Positions 13,479 through 24,216 of a stretch of 64,000 nucleotides of DNA are shown in pieces (the first letter of the stretch is position 1; each line of letters begins with the position of its first letter). This stretch comes from Echinometra lucunter (taxonomy: Eukaryota; Echinodermata; Echinoidea; Camarodonta; Echinometridae), in the NCBI GenBank assembly GCA_029962745.1, contig CM057151.1, positions 6,010,706 through 6,074,705 on the forward strand, given 5' to 3'. The notes beneath the pieces are model-generated. The model had not been told where the DNA came from. It searched no databases and was given only the letters and a program-made list of their open reading frames with translations. Both the position numbers and the translations under genes were made by a program.

Positions 13479-13978
13479 NNNNNNNNNNNNNNNNNNNNNN
13501 NNNNNNNNNNNNNNNNNNNNNNNNNNNNNNNNNNNNNNNNNNNNNNNNNNNNNNNNNNNNNNNNNNNNNNNNNNNNNNNNNNNNNNNNNNNNNNNNNNNN
13601 NNNNNNNNNNNNNNNNNNNNNNNNNNNNNNNNNNNNNNNNNNNNNNNNNNNNNNNNNNNNNNNNNNNNNNNNNNNNNNNNNNNNNNNNNNNNNNNNNNNN
13701 NNNNNNNNNNNNNNNNNNNNNNNNNNNNNNNNNNNNNNNNNNNNNNNNNNNNNNNNNNNNNNNNNNNNNNNNNNNNNNNNNNNNNNNNNNNNNNNNNNNN
13801 NNNNNNNNNNNNNNNNNNNNNNNNNNNNNNNNNNNNNNNNNNNNNNNNNNNNNNNNNNNNNNNNNNNNNNNNNNNNNNNNNNNNNNNNNNNNNNNNNNNN
13901 NNNNNNNNNNNNNNNNNNNNNNNNNNNNNNNNNNNNNNNNNNNNNNNNNNNNNNNNNNNNNNNNNNNNNNNNNNNNNN
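13479..13978. other. Assembly gap (500 N)
   Basis: Exactly 500 Ns. Both edges are CTCACTCACTCT-type sequence, so the gap probably spans a (CACT)n microsatellite that collapsed or could not be assembled. The true length is unknown. Confidence 0.98.
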
Positions 13979-14186
13979 TCACTCACTCTACATCAGCGTG
14001 TGTACCGTATCACTTCTAAAGAGAGCCGCTGACGCATCTCCGTCGCACCTTCTCGAGGCCTCCCGCCGTGCTGGATGCATGCTAATATCACTCAAAACTT
14101 GTGTGGACCTTACTTTCTGCTCACTTCTCCTTTTCTTCATTTTCCCTCAAAGCTATCGGTGGAATTCCAGGTGTGTCATCTACTGC

Positions 14187-14200
14187 TTATATAAAGAGAT
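14187..14200 (+). promoter_or_regulatory. Candidate TATA box
   Basis: TTATATAAAG lies in a GC-mixed, repeat-poor stretch (13979-15680), followed within about 25 bases by GCGCGCC and purine-rich sequence. It could serve the candidate upstream exon ending at 15679. TATA matches occur by chance in AT-rich DNA, so confidence is low. Confidence 0.2.
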
Positions 14201-15499
14201 AGCGCGCCTCCAAAGAGGAAAGAGAGGGTAGTACACAGCCTCTCAGAGTATTTACGAATTAAATGTACTTTTATTTGAACAACTGGATGAATGCGTGCTT
14301 TGGGATTTTCATCCTCTCTTGGCAAAGGGTCTTTCTCTGTAAATGTCCACTTTGTGAATAAATCGTAGATTCGATCTCACTCTATTGACTATAAGATCGA
14401 TGAGCGGTGCTCACCTCTTGTTTTTACCTGCATACTTCGTGATTCATCAAGGGCGGGGCGCCCGCAGAAAAAACGTGATCTCTACCTGGCTGCTATCGGA
14501 AGGAAGTGAATGTAATCACCTTTCCTTACAGAAAAAGAAAAAAAAAACCCATAAGCAGGCAAAAGGACGGAACACATTTTTGTCAAATCGACTTCGTTCA
14601 AGGACGACCATGCATCCTCATCTTTCAAAAGATTATGATTCAGCTGGATTTTGGAGGTGATTCTTTCGGGACAGATACTTGAAGAAGTTTTGACAGCTTC
14701 TTTTCTTGATAGAGATAGTCATACTTGAAGATAGTGAATAGAGCATCCTCTAAATCGGAAGGTCATAGCTCTCGAGAAGGGAAACTTCGGCTTTGTTCGA
14801 CCCCGGTTTAAGGGTATCCAGGTGCTCTCTTCATCCAACCTCGAGGGCCTATTCTCATAGGTGTGAGCGAGCATTATCCCCCCTTTGTTTCGTGAAGGGG
14901 TTTCTTCCTTCTCCACAAACACAAAAGCAAGAGAAACGTTTAAACACCGCGTGAAAGGGAACAAAGGTGTACCCCGACACATAAACAGGGGTTATGATGT
15001 TTTCAAGAAAGGTACAGGTATTGGTGCCATGAAAGGGAGTCGTTTCGTTATCTTGTCGGTGTTTTTGTATGAGGCGTACATGCAATGCAGTGTCTGACAG
15101 CACTCTGTAAAGGAATGAATGAATGTTCGCAGCGGTAGTCTTGTCTCGCTTGATGGAACGTCGGATTCGACGAGAGGGAGAAAAAAGAGACTTTGCTTGA
15201 AGGAGACATCCCACCTCCATCACTCATCCTCTATATTCGCGGCTTCTTGGTTTTCTGGTTAAACTTTTTCTGCTCTAGATGCGCAATCCGCGATCGATGT
15301 CTCTCACTTTGCATGCATTCCCTGCGTTCTGAGCAACTATACATTTTATATTCTCTTTGAACTTGATGTGAAAATTACCAGAGTGGAAGCTTGGGGATAT
15401 TTTCAGATGAAATATTCTGGAATGCAGATAGGATCTTTAGGCATTGAAGCGAAGCGGGTGTGATGTTTCTTCCCATTTTAATGCATCATCTCGCAGACT

Positions 15500-15679
15500 C
15501 TCTCAGAGATCTCGGTTTACAACAAACTCAGAGCTGTGACCGATTTATGAAAACTGGATTTTGACTTGTTTGTACCGACTTTGAACCACATACTTTGAAC
15601 CGACTCACTGGAGGATTTTATCTGTCATATTTGTGTATGACTTTGACCGAAAACCCAAGCCACAGGGTGAACTTTCCAG
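15500..15679 (+). other. Candidate upstream 5' exon ending in a strong donor
   Basis: The sequence ends CTTTCCAG followed by GTGAGTTA, a near-ideal 5' splice site at 15680. The last part includes an ATG at 15637 that stays open through the donor (starts MTLTENP). Spliced to the acceptor at 23906 it would give a 22-residue upstream ORF ending at the TGA at 23930. The 5' boundary of the exon is not visible; 15500 is arbitrary. No transcript evidence is available. Confidence 0.25.
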
Positions 15680-17293
15680 GTGAGTTAAAGAGATCCGGAT
15701 ACTGTCATCTTCGTTTGAGCAGCGCTTTGTCTCTATTCGTTATTTATGACATGACGTGTTATGATTAAGTTTGTAAATTGGGTTAATTCCGCTAGACCAC
15801 ATCACACTGACATCTTGCCATCATCCTACATTTTTTTTTATTCAGCCGAGAGTCAACTGTGTAGAAAAGATATGCAAAATTATTTTTGAAACAATGAATC
15901 ACGGCATTTATTGAAACCTGTCAATTCTCTCATCAGTGTAATAAATCATGTTGAGGCATGAAAATAATGAATGTATATTGCTGGCGTGCATGACAGTTCT
16001 TCTTCCCCGAAATGGTGGTTTGGATAATTGTGTAGAACCAGCTGTGTCACGAAATCATTTACTTAAAAATATAACTATAATTATATATGATTCATTTTTT
16101 CTTTAATCATCTGTAACATTATAACTGATTTTATTAATTCGTTTGTGATAACACCAAGGAGGCATACACTATATACAAGCGAAACTATATACACATACCC
16201 CGATGGCGTAAACATTCAGTTTGATTTCCTGAACATGGACTGTATACCTCGATGTAGTATTAATTTCAGCAACAAGGCGTTTCAAACCCGAAAGACCTGA
16301 ATTATCAAAAGCATGTATCGATCTATACCTAAGGATGTATAAATTGATATAGCTAGAAAATTAATATGGTTAACACTGAACAAAAATGGAATGGTCTGAA
16401 TGTTATCACTCATTGCAGTATGGCATCGTTCTACCAGTTTCGCTGAGTACATGACAGAATGATAGAATTTCATATATTAACAGTATATCTGGTATTCAAC
16501 TCGGAATATGTAGTCGAAGGATTGGTTGAAGAGCCCAGAAGCCAGGATAATTACGGTCACCAAAGTGATCGGGCTACAGTATAACCATACAATGCGTTGA
16601 AAACTGAAAAAGTTAAGAAAACATGACCGAATTTCTAATGAAAGGAACATGAAGTAGGGGGTGCAAAGGCCAGGCAACCCAAGAAAATACAAAAGAGGAG
16701 AGATCTACATAGTGAAGGGGACCCCTCATACATTTTAGTGGGTGATGCCCGTGGGTTATTACTCGATGATAACGTTAAAATAATTTCATCGCCTGAAGCA
16801 GGTAGGATGGCGCGCTCGGATTGCGGGTGATCCCTGGCAGAAAGTGCGGTCTGAAAGGTGATATGCGCACAGTGGAATCGGAGAGACACATCCCTATCGA
16901 ACGCTAGGGATGGCGATAGATGGGCCCGAGTGGAAAAGAGAGGGGCAAAATCTAGGCTAAACATGGATCCTGGCATAAAATGTCATGGCAGATGAGCGAG
17001 GGAGAGGGTGAGAGGGTGCTGGCTGGGGGAAATACAAGGGTGTGATGAACTGAAAGAAACAAGGAGGAAAAAAAATGGGAAAGAGTAGGAAAAAACACTG
17101 GGGCGGTTTTGATATTAACATAGTGCTGAAAACATGTAGGTGGAGACAGAGTTCACTTTGAGCAACAAGAAATGCTTGAATCAGAGAGGATGATAATTGT
17201 GTGCGCATGATAATCATGTAAAACTCCTGATAACAGCAAAATTTTAATGAAAATGTTTGCTTTTATCAGAAAATTATATATCTACAATATTAT

Positions 17294-17652
17294 TACACTC
17301 TAAGGAAAAAAGGTGCAATTTTGCACTCCAAATGCAACAATAGCACCTTTTGGGGTGCAATCTTGCACCCTATACATGAAAAAGGGGCAGAGATACATGC
17401 TTTTGTACATGTTTGCACATGGAAATGCTCATTTGCACCCTTAAAGGGTACCGAAATTTTTGCATCCAAAAGAGTGCGAATTTGCAACTGCCCTAAAAGG
17501 GTACAACTCTGCACCCTTAATGGGTGCAAAATGTAGGTCACCGCCCCCTTACCGGTGCATAATGCTTCTTTAGGTGCAAAGTTGCACCCATAAAGGAGTT
17601 CCTGGTGTATTTTGAAGGGTACAAAAACTGATTTTTTTTTTCTTAGTGTGTA
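17294..17652. mobile_element. MITE with iterated GGTGCAA/TTGCACC motif
   Basis: The ends are CACTCTAAGGAAAAAA and TTTTTTTCTTAGTGTG, flanked by TA. The interior is a run of short palindromic words, GGTGCAA or GGGTGCAA paired with TTGCACCC, recurring roughly every 20-40 bases on both strands. This motif makes the element open in several frames without any real coding sequence. Confidence 0.7.
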
Positions 17653-18104
17653 GAGAAAATACGCATGTAATTTAAGCAGACTATCACAGTTGCTTATTGT
17701 AAAATAAATAAAACGTCAATTTTGAGCCGAATGCCGAAAATAAATACTCTCTGTAGTGGACCCTCATGCTCCTGAAAAACCCTTTCCAGTCCCATCAAAC
17801 CATGTGACCAATGTTTGATACGAAATTTTAGGGGGGGGGGGGGAGGGCGGTCTTACAGAGAAAGTAAAGCATTGTAAATACAATTGAAATGTTAATGTGA
17901 TAAGACAGTCCAATTAAATCACATGGCATGATCTCAAACAGTATAAATGAAAATCAGATGAATGGTTTACATGAATTTGATTTTGAAAAGATAAAAGAAA
18001 AAACCCCCGGTCCAGAATTGAGTGCTTAAAAGGTTGACAAGAAAAATGTTAGAGAAATGCCCTCCTCTTTCTTAATTCGAATCCTAAAAATTTATGCCTT
18101 TTAA

Positions 18105-18107
<3 letters not shown>

Positions 18108-18147
<40 letters not shown>
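18108..18147. repeat. (GAT)n microsatellite
   Basis: Thirteen uninterrupted GAT units followed by GGAGGAGGAG. Confidence 0.95.
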
Positions 18148-18150
<3 letters not shown>

Positions 18151-18331
18151 GAGGAGTACGGACAACCCAAAATGTTAACCACAAACAATTACAAAGAACC
18201 TGTACAGGTCGAAATAATCAACGATTATAATCTCCATGGAGCATCTCTATAAAACTGATAATAAAATTTTAAAATCCAGTTCAACTTTTGACCCGGACGA
18301 CTACCTCTCATTATTTTGTCCAAGTATGCAC

Positions 18332-18500
18332 TCTCAGAACAGTTGGTTAATTATCATTAGGTTGCATGGTTAAATTATCAACCTACCAACTGTCGGTTAA
18401 CAATTTTTTAAGACTGTAAAACAAATGGGAATTTTTAAAATTCAGTTGGTAGGTTTATATATTCTAACCAACCTAATGATTTTAACAAACTGTTCTGAGA
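18332..18500. mobile_element. MITE-like inverted-repeat element (169 bp)
   Basis: TCTCAGAACAGTTGGTTAA on the left is matched by TTAACAAACTGTTCTGAGA on the right. The inner segments ATCATTAGGTTG / CAACCTAATGAT and CCTACCAACTG / CAGTTGGTAGG continue the hairpin. Nearly the whole element folds back. Confidence 0.72.
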
Positions 18501-20121
18501 TTGTAATTCGGATGTCTCAAGGGGATTTTTAGCTGTCCGGGTCGAATTTCGATACTTAAAAGGAGCCTTGTTAAAAACCTTTATATTTTGAGCAATTTTA
18601 TTTTTTTCAGCTATTTAGCAAAGATGCTTATGGAAGATGTTAATTACTTCTTTTGTGTTGTTATCGAGTCAGGAGATTTACTAATACTTACCTTTCTATT
18701 CCAAAACCGAATTGGACCAACAATGTGTGCAGTGTTTGACATGTTTAATGTCTTGTTATTATTGTAAGGCTTTAATTGGGAAACATTTTCTGTCTGCATA
18801 ATTGTACGGGGGGGGGGGGGGGGTGTAAAGCTTTGCTCTCAACAAATTTTAGCCGGGGATGTTGTGCCTTGGCACGTACTGCTTCATCGTAAAGAGAAAG
18901 ACATTATTTAGCGATTCACAATACAGAAAGTTTGACAGTCCTATATGTGATGAAGATCAGCTTAAGAGGGAAATAAACATAAGAAATGTTGGGACCAGCA
19001 ACAGCCAATCTTAGAGGTTATAAAACTTTGCTTTGTTGAGGGGCACATATACTGCAAGAAGAAAAACAAACCTTTTTGTATATCGCGCGCGGAATATTGG
19101 AATGTATTTCCTAATGAGAATACCCCGCCTTGTTCCCATTTTATCAAGGTTTGTGGTGCAGGTGTGTGGCGGATAGCTCCACCTTTATGCTCGGAAATAA
19201 AAGGATTCATTGAAAACAGCTTTAGGTTTGCGAAAAATGAGAACCACAGCCTGCAAGAAGGTGATTAGCATTCAGGGCACGAACACGTGACGTGCGCAAT
19301 GAATAACGGCAGCGTATTATCGGTCCGTGTGGAAAATTTCACACTGTTGCGGCAAGGTGAGAAATTCTTTATTTAAACTTTTTATTAAGCAAAGCCCTCC
19401 TATTATTTAAACAATGCCGCTGCAGCATTTAAAAAGAGAACGTGGTGGTTTTCACTGTTTACGTATAATGGCGAACGGCATATCGATCGCCAACAACAAT
19501 TGAGTCGTTCAAAAAGCAACGAGGCGAGTAAATTGCTTGTGTTACAGGTGTGGAAGGTATATCGCCTCTTGTGTTTTTATTACCATGCCAGTGCACAGAA
19601 TTAGACACTTAATACCCCTCAAGAGCAAGGAAGCGATATGTTTTATTGATTAGATAGAAAGGTACAGGTATTGATGACGATACACTGAACATTCTCAAAT
19701 AAATATTGAGAGCCGACTGCAAACCGGGCCATTTTTTTTTGTTTTTTTTGTTTTGTTATTTTTTCGCCTATAACATTTTTCAGTCCGTGTAATTTCTGGT
19801 AGTGATATTAAAAAAACAATAATTATAGAAAAAAACAGTAAATTAATGAGGGTGAACTGGAGCATCATTAAATCCGACATGGCATTTTCCTAACGAGACT
19901 AATTCTCTCTCTCTCTAAAGTATACATTCAAACAAATTTGCTCCTTCTCTAGTGTGAACCAGCGATCTTCCATTATTGCAAACCTTTTTTTTTCTGCCAT
20001 TTGTTATCAATTTTAAAAAGTGAATTGCTAGTGATAGAAAATTATTTCTTTCTAAAACATGAATTATGATGTATAGTTATGCGCTGGCCTGTAACGAGAT
20101 TCTCCTTCCCTCTTTCTCGAT

Positions 20122-20142
20122 CCCCCCCCCCCCCCCCCCCCC
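20122..20142. repeat. Poly-C tract (21 C)
   Basis: The longest mononucleotide run in the window. Similar C or G runs of about 9-16 recur through the window, for example 18808-18823. Confidence 0.95.
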
Positions 20143-22129
20143 ACCTTTTCCCTCCTATATATCTTTGCTTTATTTTCTTGATATTATTTTCTCCGGTCAT
20201 CCTTATTTGAAGTGTATTCTGTTTATTTTGTGACTTTACTAGTCTACTGGTTAATGAAAGGCCTACACAGCACGATTTCTTCAATACGTTTTGTTTGGAA
20301 ATGAGGCTATTGCTTGGTAGATAGGCCTATAAAGCGCTACTTGTTTAGCAAGCCAAGCAGACATCGTGTACCGTTATTTCAAACAGCGCCATCATTATTT
20401 TACATGTGTTCGCGGAGTTTTCATTTTGAGGGCTGCATCATAATTGTGTTGACGAAAATGCTGTTGCCTGTCATGAACTACTGTAATGATCAATTGGACT
20501 TCATGCATGGAGAAGCATGCATGTCCCGGGGATGCATGTTCACCGCTTTAAAAGTTCAAAAATTCAGATGTTCATTGTTTGGATTAAACGACACTATTAA
20601 ACGAGTTTCCATCAAACAAAAGAGGGATAGAAGGGGAGGGTAGCCTATATGCCCAAATGTCGTTAAAATTCAGATACTGAGCAGGGGAATATCATTCAAA
20701 CCGGATAAACACCACTTCACGATACAGAAAACGAAATGCTAATCAGTAACTGACATTTTTCTGCTATCATTCATACCAACGAAAAGGGAAAGGGGCAACA
20801 ACGTAGCGACAACGTAGTGGTAACTATTGACTGTGCATCTGCTTAATGCTATTTTATATGAAACTCGTACACCGAGCACAGAAACAACCTCAAAACAAAT
20901 GTGCCAAAATGTGCTCGCCTCTAATTGCTTAATTGACCGCGTTTTCTCGTCCCTCAATCGATTTGCAGGCGCACATCAATCAATCGACCAATGGGAAAAG
21001 ATTAGTACGGGGAAATCTGCGTGCACCTGCACACACTTACCAATGCAACTCATTTGAATGATAGACTGAGGCTCCCGTTTTATAGCTAGCTGAAACGCCA
21101 TCAAACCACATTGCATCATGGATCAAATTCAGTATTATTACCCTATATACCACATCCCTCATATCGTTCTGCATATCTTGTATCCGGATAATCATAACGC
21201 CACCATCACCGTCTTGGTTATACTTAATGAATACGATGCATCTTTAATTTTTTTCTTTAATCCTTTTCTTTCTAATCTGAACGTGATTTTGTTTTATTCA
21301 TGCTTATACTTCTGTATTTCATTACCTGAATTTTATCAGAGCAAGTGCCGATAATTGTCACCCGCTCCCCCCCCCGCCTCCCCTCCCCCGGCCATTCAAT
21401 AAGTGAGGAGAATTAGGCTGAAATGTTGTTTGTTTTGAACTCGCCATTTTGTATATTGGGCAGCGGATCAGATGGGGTCATCCCCCACGTGATAAATTGT
21501 ATCATATTTTCAGAGATACGCGTAATTATTGTTTTCAATGGGAAATTTATGAGAGATGTTTCTCAATTTGGTGCTATGTTAGGAAGGTTTTCAATAAAAC
21601 TGTTAATAAGAAATTGATCCGCATGCAGCGGCCAACCAGCGATCTGATAAGGATGTTTAAAGTGAAATATGTTAGTATTATCACTCCCATCATAAGCTAT
21701 GTTTGAAGGAAATTACACCTTAGAACCCCCCCCCCCCAAACACACACACATATTTCATTATTCTTCAAGATTAGAAGTAGATTTTGAATATTTAACAGTG
21801 TGGTAAACTGGCCTTAGTCCCATTCGTTAGGTGATGAATATAGTACAATTCTTTCTTGCAAATCGAACACTCAGTTCATAGTTTTCGTAATTTTATGCAA
21901 TGTATGCACAGCTTCATAGTTCATTCAGAATGATTATAAGGTTTGCTGATAAGTATGATTAAATTTAAACAAATCGTTACATAACTTCTCCGATGTGATT
22001 GACATTGTATTGCATATAGGCCTACTCATGCACAAAGACCTTGCCGTGATCGGGCCGATGCTATTAGTTACACTGATAAAGAAACTGACCATAATAAGGT
22101 GTAGAATTATTTACTTTCGCTGTTAAGTG

Positions 22130-22227
22130 TTATAAAATAATAATAATCATCATCATCATTAATATCATTATTATTAGTAGTAGTATTCATATTGTTTTTC
22201 ATATTATCATTATCATTATTATTATTA

Positions 22228-22275
<48 letters not shown>

Positions 22276-22382
22276 TATCATCATCATCATCATCATCATT
22301 ATTATCATTATTATTGTTGTTGTTTTTGTTATTAGTATTATTCTTATCATTATTAGTATTCTTATTATTATCATTATTCATT
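22130..22382. repeat. ATT/ATC compound microsatellite
   Basis: AATAAT, ATC and ATT trinucleotides run for about 250 bases, with the cleanest ATT stretch near 22226-22271 and ATC units near 22277-22298. Confidence 0.95.
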
Positions 22383-23899
22383 ACTTTCGAAGCAGCTTTG
22401 AAATAAAAGGACATTCGTGACTTTTGACAAGAACGTTCGAAGAGTAGAGAGAGCAAATTCATGCCGAAATTCTTTTGGAGAAATTAATAGAATTCCTGTA
22501 ATTGCAATGACAACAAAAACAAAAACACCATCCCAAAACAAACAAACCAACCAAAACAACGACTAGAAAAGCTGTGAAACAAGCGCGTGTCAAGTTGCAA
22601 TAAAACCACAACAAAAACAGCGACCAAAACAAAAACAAAACACAAACCCCTAGAAAAACTGTGAAACAAGTGCATGTACACAAAATGGTATAGCATTCGT
22701 TTATCATGTGAATTCAAGATAATACACATAATCAATTGTTTAATTAACATAAGCGACATCGCCTAGTAATGAGACACAATGTTGGATGTAGATTTATGAC
22801 GGTGTTTCCTCTTCTCCTCTTGTCGTCATCGTTGAATGAAGTTCAGTCGATCCACCTGAATTTCCATGGTTTTCAATATTTGTTTATATATTACAAGATT
22901 TTGTCAGATGACGTTCAGTTAGTTTTGGATTAAAAAGAATGGGGGGGGGGGGGCAAGAACACGAAACGGCACTTTTTACTTTTGCAAAATAAGCAAACAA
23001 AGAAGGGAAAATATAATAGCTACCACCCTTTTCCCCGCCTCTGTCTCTCCTTCATGAAATTTTATATTTTATGCAAAGTTTTGTGAATGTATGTGACTGT
23101 TTTCTTCCCACAATGTCAGATTTATGTTTGTACTTTGAGGGGAAAAAACCATTACATTTGAACGTCACTTCACTTTTACAGTTGCACGATATGGATATGC
23201 ATGTAGGTATAATTAGGTCTATGTGCGAAGAAAAAGTCTACTATAGTGTACTAGGTGATGACATGAAAAAACATTAAAAACAAATGTGTAATTTTCATGC
23301 CTACCGACTGTTTTAGTCAGTTTGCAGAAGCCAACATTAGACTTACTTTTCACACATTCTCATGAACTTCGTCTCCTTCTCTGCTATTCAACATAAGAAA
23401 AGGGTGAAGTATGACAATCGAACGTTACTATTTTATCCTACATCTCTCCCTCTTGTCATTTTCTCAGCTGGATAATATCTATTTTCTTGGAGAGCTATGT
23501 TGAGAACAGAAATTACGGTTGTCATCACCTACATAAACGAGCTGTAAGCTTAGCCTTTGACCCTTACACGTGACCACTTTCAACCAATTGCGCCGCGTAT
23601 ACGACTGGCTGCATGCATAATTAATCATACACAAAACGTGGGTGGTTTACACACTCGAGTGCTTCTCACTCACAAAATACTATGCAAGTACTTGAGGTAT
23701 ACAGTACGGTAAATAATGTGCATAGGTGATCCCGTCCAACACGCTCAAGCAGACTGGATAAACCAACGCGAAGAAAGACAATATTGCTTAAGATTTTGTT
23801 TTCATGCGGCCACAGTAGAAGTGAAATGTAGGATTCACGTATGGATTTGTTGATAGTACATTGTCTGTCATTGACAGTATGTTCTTCTTGGATTTTATT

Positions 23900-23906
23900 C
23901 TTACAG
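23900..23906 (+). other. Putative 3' splice acceptor upstream of the LRIG start codon
   Basis: A pyrimidine-rich run (TTCTTCTTGGATTTTATTC) leads into TTACAG, 107 bases before the ATG. The stretch 23907-24013 has no ATG and is more GC-rich than the sequence before it, as expected for the coding-proximal part of a spliced 5' UTR. If it is not used, transcription could simply start nearby. Confidence 0.45.
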
Positions 23907-24013
23907 AGAGGACGATAACGTTGCGAAAGTGATTGTTTACCACGGCGAGAACTAATCGCTCCAGCGTCGGGCACTGGACAGGGTCAACACCCGGCTCTAC
24001 GAGGGGTGCCAAA

Positions 24014-24216
24014 ATGGCGACCTACTCCTCGCAGATTTTCCGATGTTTCTACACGGGTTTGGTCGTGTACTGCCTGATTTTGGATGCTGCCAAGTATGTA
24101 TCAGGACAGAGTGTTCTCTGCCCAGAAGAATGCTGGTGCTTGGGTTCCCTGGTAGACTGCAGTAAACGACATTTAACGAGTATTCCGACCGACTTGCCGA
24201 CATGGGTTACAATGCT
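24014..24216 (+). CDS. LRIG: LRIG coding exon 1: start codon, signal peptide, LRR N-terminal cap
   Basis: The start ATG at 24014 has A at -3 and G at +4. It is the first ATG after an in-frame TGA at 23930, and no other ATG lies between the splice acceptor at 23906 and it. Residues 11-26 (from CFYTGLVV on) form the hydrophobic core, with likely cleavage after VSG at 31. The cysteine pattern C-x3-C-x-C-x6-C at residues 36-49 is a standard LRRNT. The exon ends at LPTWVTM plus two bases of a Leu codon, before a GTGAGT donor (phase 2). Vertebrate LRIG first exons end at the equivalent LPSW position. Confidence 0.9.

Larger units (their letters stand above)
15680..23905. other. Non-coding stretch between candidate upstream exon and LRIG exon 1
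   Basis: No coding sequence is supported. It has two inverted-repeat elements (17294-17652, 18332-18500), GAT and ATT/ATC microsatellites and G/C tracts. Two blocks, about 19210-19580 and 20330-21060, lack simple repeats and may be unique regulatory DNA. Confidence 0.5.

Noticed and set aside
22199..22462. Reverse open frame rich in Asn, Asp and Ile
   Set aside because: It is the translation of the ATT/ATC microsatellite.
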